From Treponema sp. (GTDB lineage: Bacteria > Spirochaetota > Spirochaetia > Treponematales > Treponemataceae), in NCBI GenBank assembly GCA_017938365.1, contig JAGBBT010000110.1, forward strand, positions 1 to 64,000: 64,000 bases of DNA, given 5' to 3'. Each line of letters starts with the position of its first letter. The stretch's first letter is position 1. The notes under the pieces are model-generated. The model searched no databases, had not been told where the DNA came from, and saw only the letters and a program-made list of their open reading frames with translations. Position numbers and translations under genes: made by a program. Of this stretch, positions 62,900 through 64,000 are shown in pieces.

Positions 62900-63946
62900 T
62901 TACGTATAAGTTCCAGTATAGAATGTTTCTATTTCATCTATTCCGGTATAATTATTATCTCGTCCACCTAAAATCGTTATTTTAAATTTACTAAATTCAA
63001 ATGTTTTATCGAGATTATATTTTAATGTAACTCCGACTGAAGGTGTTGATTCCAATTCTTCTTCATGGATTGTTTCCCAAGTTTTACCATCATTAGATCC
63101 TTCAAATTTCCATTTTTTAAATCCATATTTTGTTGTACCATCATACGCCATTTTAATTGTATATGAATTTAATTTTACGGGTTTTTCTAAATTATTTGAC
63201 CATTCAATCCACTGAGGAAGTTCTTTATTATATTCTAATAACCATCCATTGCCACGTCCAAATGATTTAGTAAATATTTCATAAGGATACCAATCTCTAT
63301 ATGAATTAGATGCAGAAATTGTCCATATTCCATCGTTATTACTCTGAGGATAATATGGTGATGTTCTAATAGTTACTTCTTCATCAAATATACTACTTGG
63401 AATATTTGTATCAACATTTTCTGGAGGATTAATTGAAATAACTTGCTCGTCTAGCGTTAATAAATCGTATTCATGAACATTAAGACGATTCCTACCTGCA
63501 TTTTCTGCCATAAATACTCCACCAATTTCTGCAAGAGGAAATAAATCAGGATATGGACTAAGATGATAATCATTATTCCATCTAGCTTCAGTAAATCCTG
63601 TTAATGAAGCAATTTCAACATTTACCCAAGGCATATCCATAGATACTGGATACGTAAATTCTCCAGATGGATTTGGATCAACAGGAGCGCCATAGCCATC
63701 TATTGTTTGATATTGATCAGAAAACAGAGCAACAGTCCAAACACCCTGATCAAAATCTGAATTAATATATTCCCATGAAAGAACACCTCCATCTTTTAAA
63801 TGAAGATACTGATTATTCATTCCAGCAGGAAGCAAAATCAATTGATTATCTTTAACATAGATTATATTATTCTCAAGATTAGATGGACTTAGCATCTCAA
63901 CTAAATCTGAATTAAAAGATATATTTCTACCAAAATGTATTTTCAT
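62900..63946 (-). CDS. Virion protein with C-terminal F5/8-type carbohydrate-binding domain
   Basis: 348 residues. The N-terminal 90 residues resemble a fibre attachment region. The C-terminal 140 residues have the discoidin (F5/8 type C) pattern: W-x-EW-x-x-PVKLNSYTIKMAYDGTTKYGFKKWKFEGSNDGKTWETIHE and FSKFKITILGGRDNN. Such domains bind sugars. It overlaps the upstream gene (ATGA) and is co-transcribed with the 1081-aa adhesin, suggesting a receptor-binding unit. Confidence 0.75.
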   Translation of the reverse strand: MKIHFGRNISFNSDLVEMLSPSNLENNIIYVKDNQLILLPAGMNNQYLHLKDGGVLSWEYINSDFDQGVWTVALFSDQYQTIDGYGAPVDPNPSGEFTYPVSMDMPWVNVEIASLTGFTEARWNNDYHLSPYPDLFPLAEIGGVFMAENAGRNRLNVHEYDLLTLDEQVISINPPENVDTNIPSSIFDEEVTIRTSPYYPQSNNDGIWTISASNSYRDWYPYEIFTKSFGRGNGWLLEYNKELPQWIEWSNNLEKPVKLNSYTIKMAYDGTTKYGFKKWKFEGSNDGKTWETIHEEELESTPSVGVTLKYNLDKTFEFSKFKITILGGRDNNYTGIDEIETFYTGTYT

Positions 63947-64000
63947 GGTTTTCTATGTATTACAATTTTTCCATCTAATGACATTACTAACCCTGGAATA
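63943..64000 (-). CDS. C-terminal end of an upstream virion gene (partial)
   Basis: An open frame reads IPGLVMSLDGKIVIHRKP and stops at TGA 63945-63943, overlapping the next ATG. The segment is too short to identify; the context suggests another fibre/adhesin gene. Confidence 0.45.
   Translation of the reverse strand, partial: IPGLVMSLDGKIVIHRKP

Noticed and set aside
1-64000. Stop-codon reassignment (as in Lak or crAss-like phages)
   Set aside because: TAA, TAG and TGA all terminate normal-length genes here (e.g. TAG at 13450, TGA at 22170).
1-64000. CRISPR array or cas genes
   Set aside because: No regularly spaced direct repeats were seen; the only Cas-like protein is TnpB of the IS607 element.

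Overview
This window reads as part of a large, AT-rich, virulent T4-like (jumbo-scale) phage genome. Supporting this are a replication and recombination set recognisable as T4-type: a family B DNA polymerase in pieces, gp41 helicase, RNase H, gp47 nuclease, UvsY, DNA ligase and a RuvC-like resolvase. There is also a gp55-like sigma factor with TATAAATA late-promoter boxes, nucleotide-metabolism enzymes, tail fibres and beta-helix virion proteins, tRNAs and a tmRNA. TAA, TAG and TGA all act as stops, so the basic code is the standard bacterial one. The host cannot be named from the sequence; it is probably a low-GC bacterium.

Layout. 1-660: end of one gene, a phage tmRNA and a tRNA. 0.7-7.4 kb (+): metallopeptidase/VWA protein, a head-targeted protein, an IMPDH/GMP-reductase-like enzyme with an intein, two sugar-nucleotide genes and a beta-helix protein. 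7.5-11.1 kb (-): dCMP deaminase, UvsY, an orphan N-intein gene and the middle of a DNA polymerase that holds both a group I intron and an N-intein. 11.3-14.5 kb (+): the polymerase C-terminal part behind a C-intein, gp47-like nuclease and a patatin. 14.6-15.3 kb: a Leu/Tyr-rich leader peptide, a terminator and five tRNAs read as Tyr or Leu. 15.3-33.3 kb (+): head-targeted proteins, RNA end-healing enzyme, a TS/dCMP hydroxymethylase-like enzyme, a dNMP kinase, sigma factor and many small unknowns. 33.4-54.7 kb (-): helicase operon, tail fibre, RuvC and RNase H, dUTPase, two GroES-like proteins, glycosyltransferase, ligases and DHH hydrolase. 54.7-56.7 kb: an IS607-type element (serine recombinase plus TnpB). 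56.8-64 kb: head-targeted proteins, a homing endonuclease and large adhesin/tail proteins.

The main discovery is a recoding signal. Twelve genes that look broken by frameshift become full length if, at each in-frame CGG codon, the C is skipped and translation resumes at the overlapping GGA or GGT as glycine. I count 15 such sites (8 CGGA, 7 CGGT); one gene has two and another has three in series. Restored lengths match relatives: RNase H 304 aa against 305 in T4, and one homing endonuclease 381 aa against 379 for its intact paralogue here. I found only one in-frame CGG that seems to be read as Arg, at codon 2 of the gene at 18736. CGG therefore seems to be an unassigned or starved codon used as a general +1 frameshift site.

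Other strong signals: (i) nine proteins share an N-terminal motif ending in hydrophobic-x-Glu, like the T4 capsid-targeting peptide and its protease site, suggesting a set of packaged, ejected proteins. (ii) The Leu/Tyr leader, with mutually exclusive hairpins before the Tyr/Leu tRNA genes, looks like a translational attenuator of tRNA transcription. (iii) The polymerase is broken at the GDTD|S active-site motif into convergently unlinked halves on opposite strands joined by split-intein sequence, with an extra orphan N-intein gene beside it. Three EDxHD-type homing endonucleases, the intron, the inteins and the IS607 element show heavy colonisation by selfish DNA.
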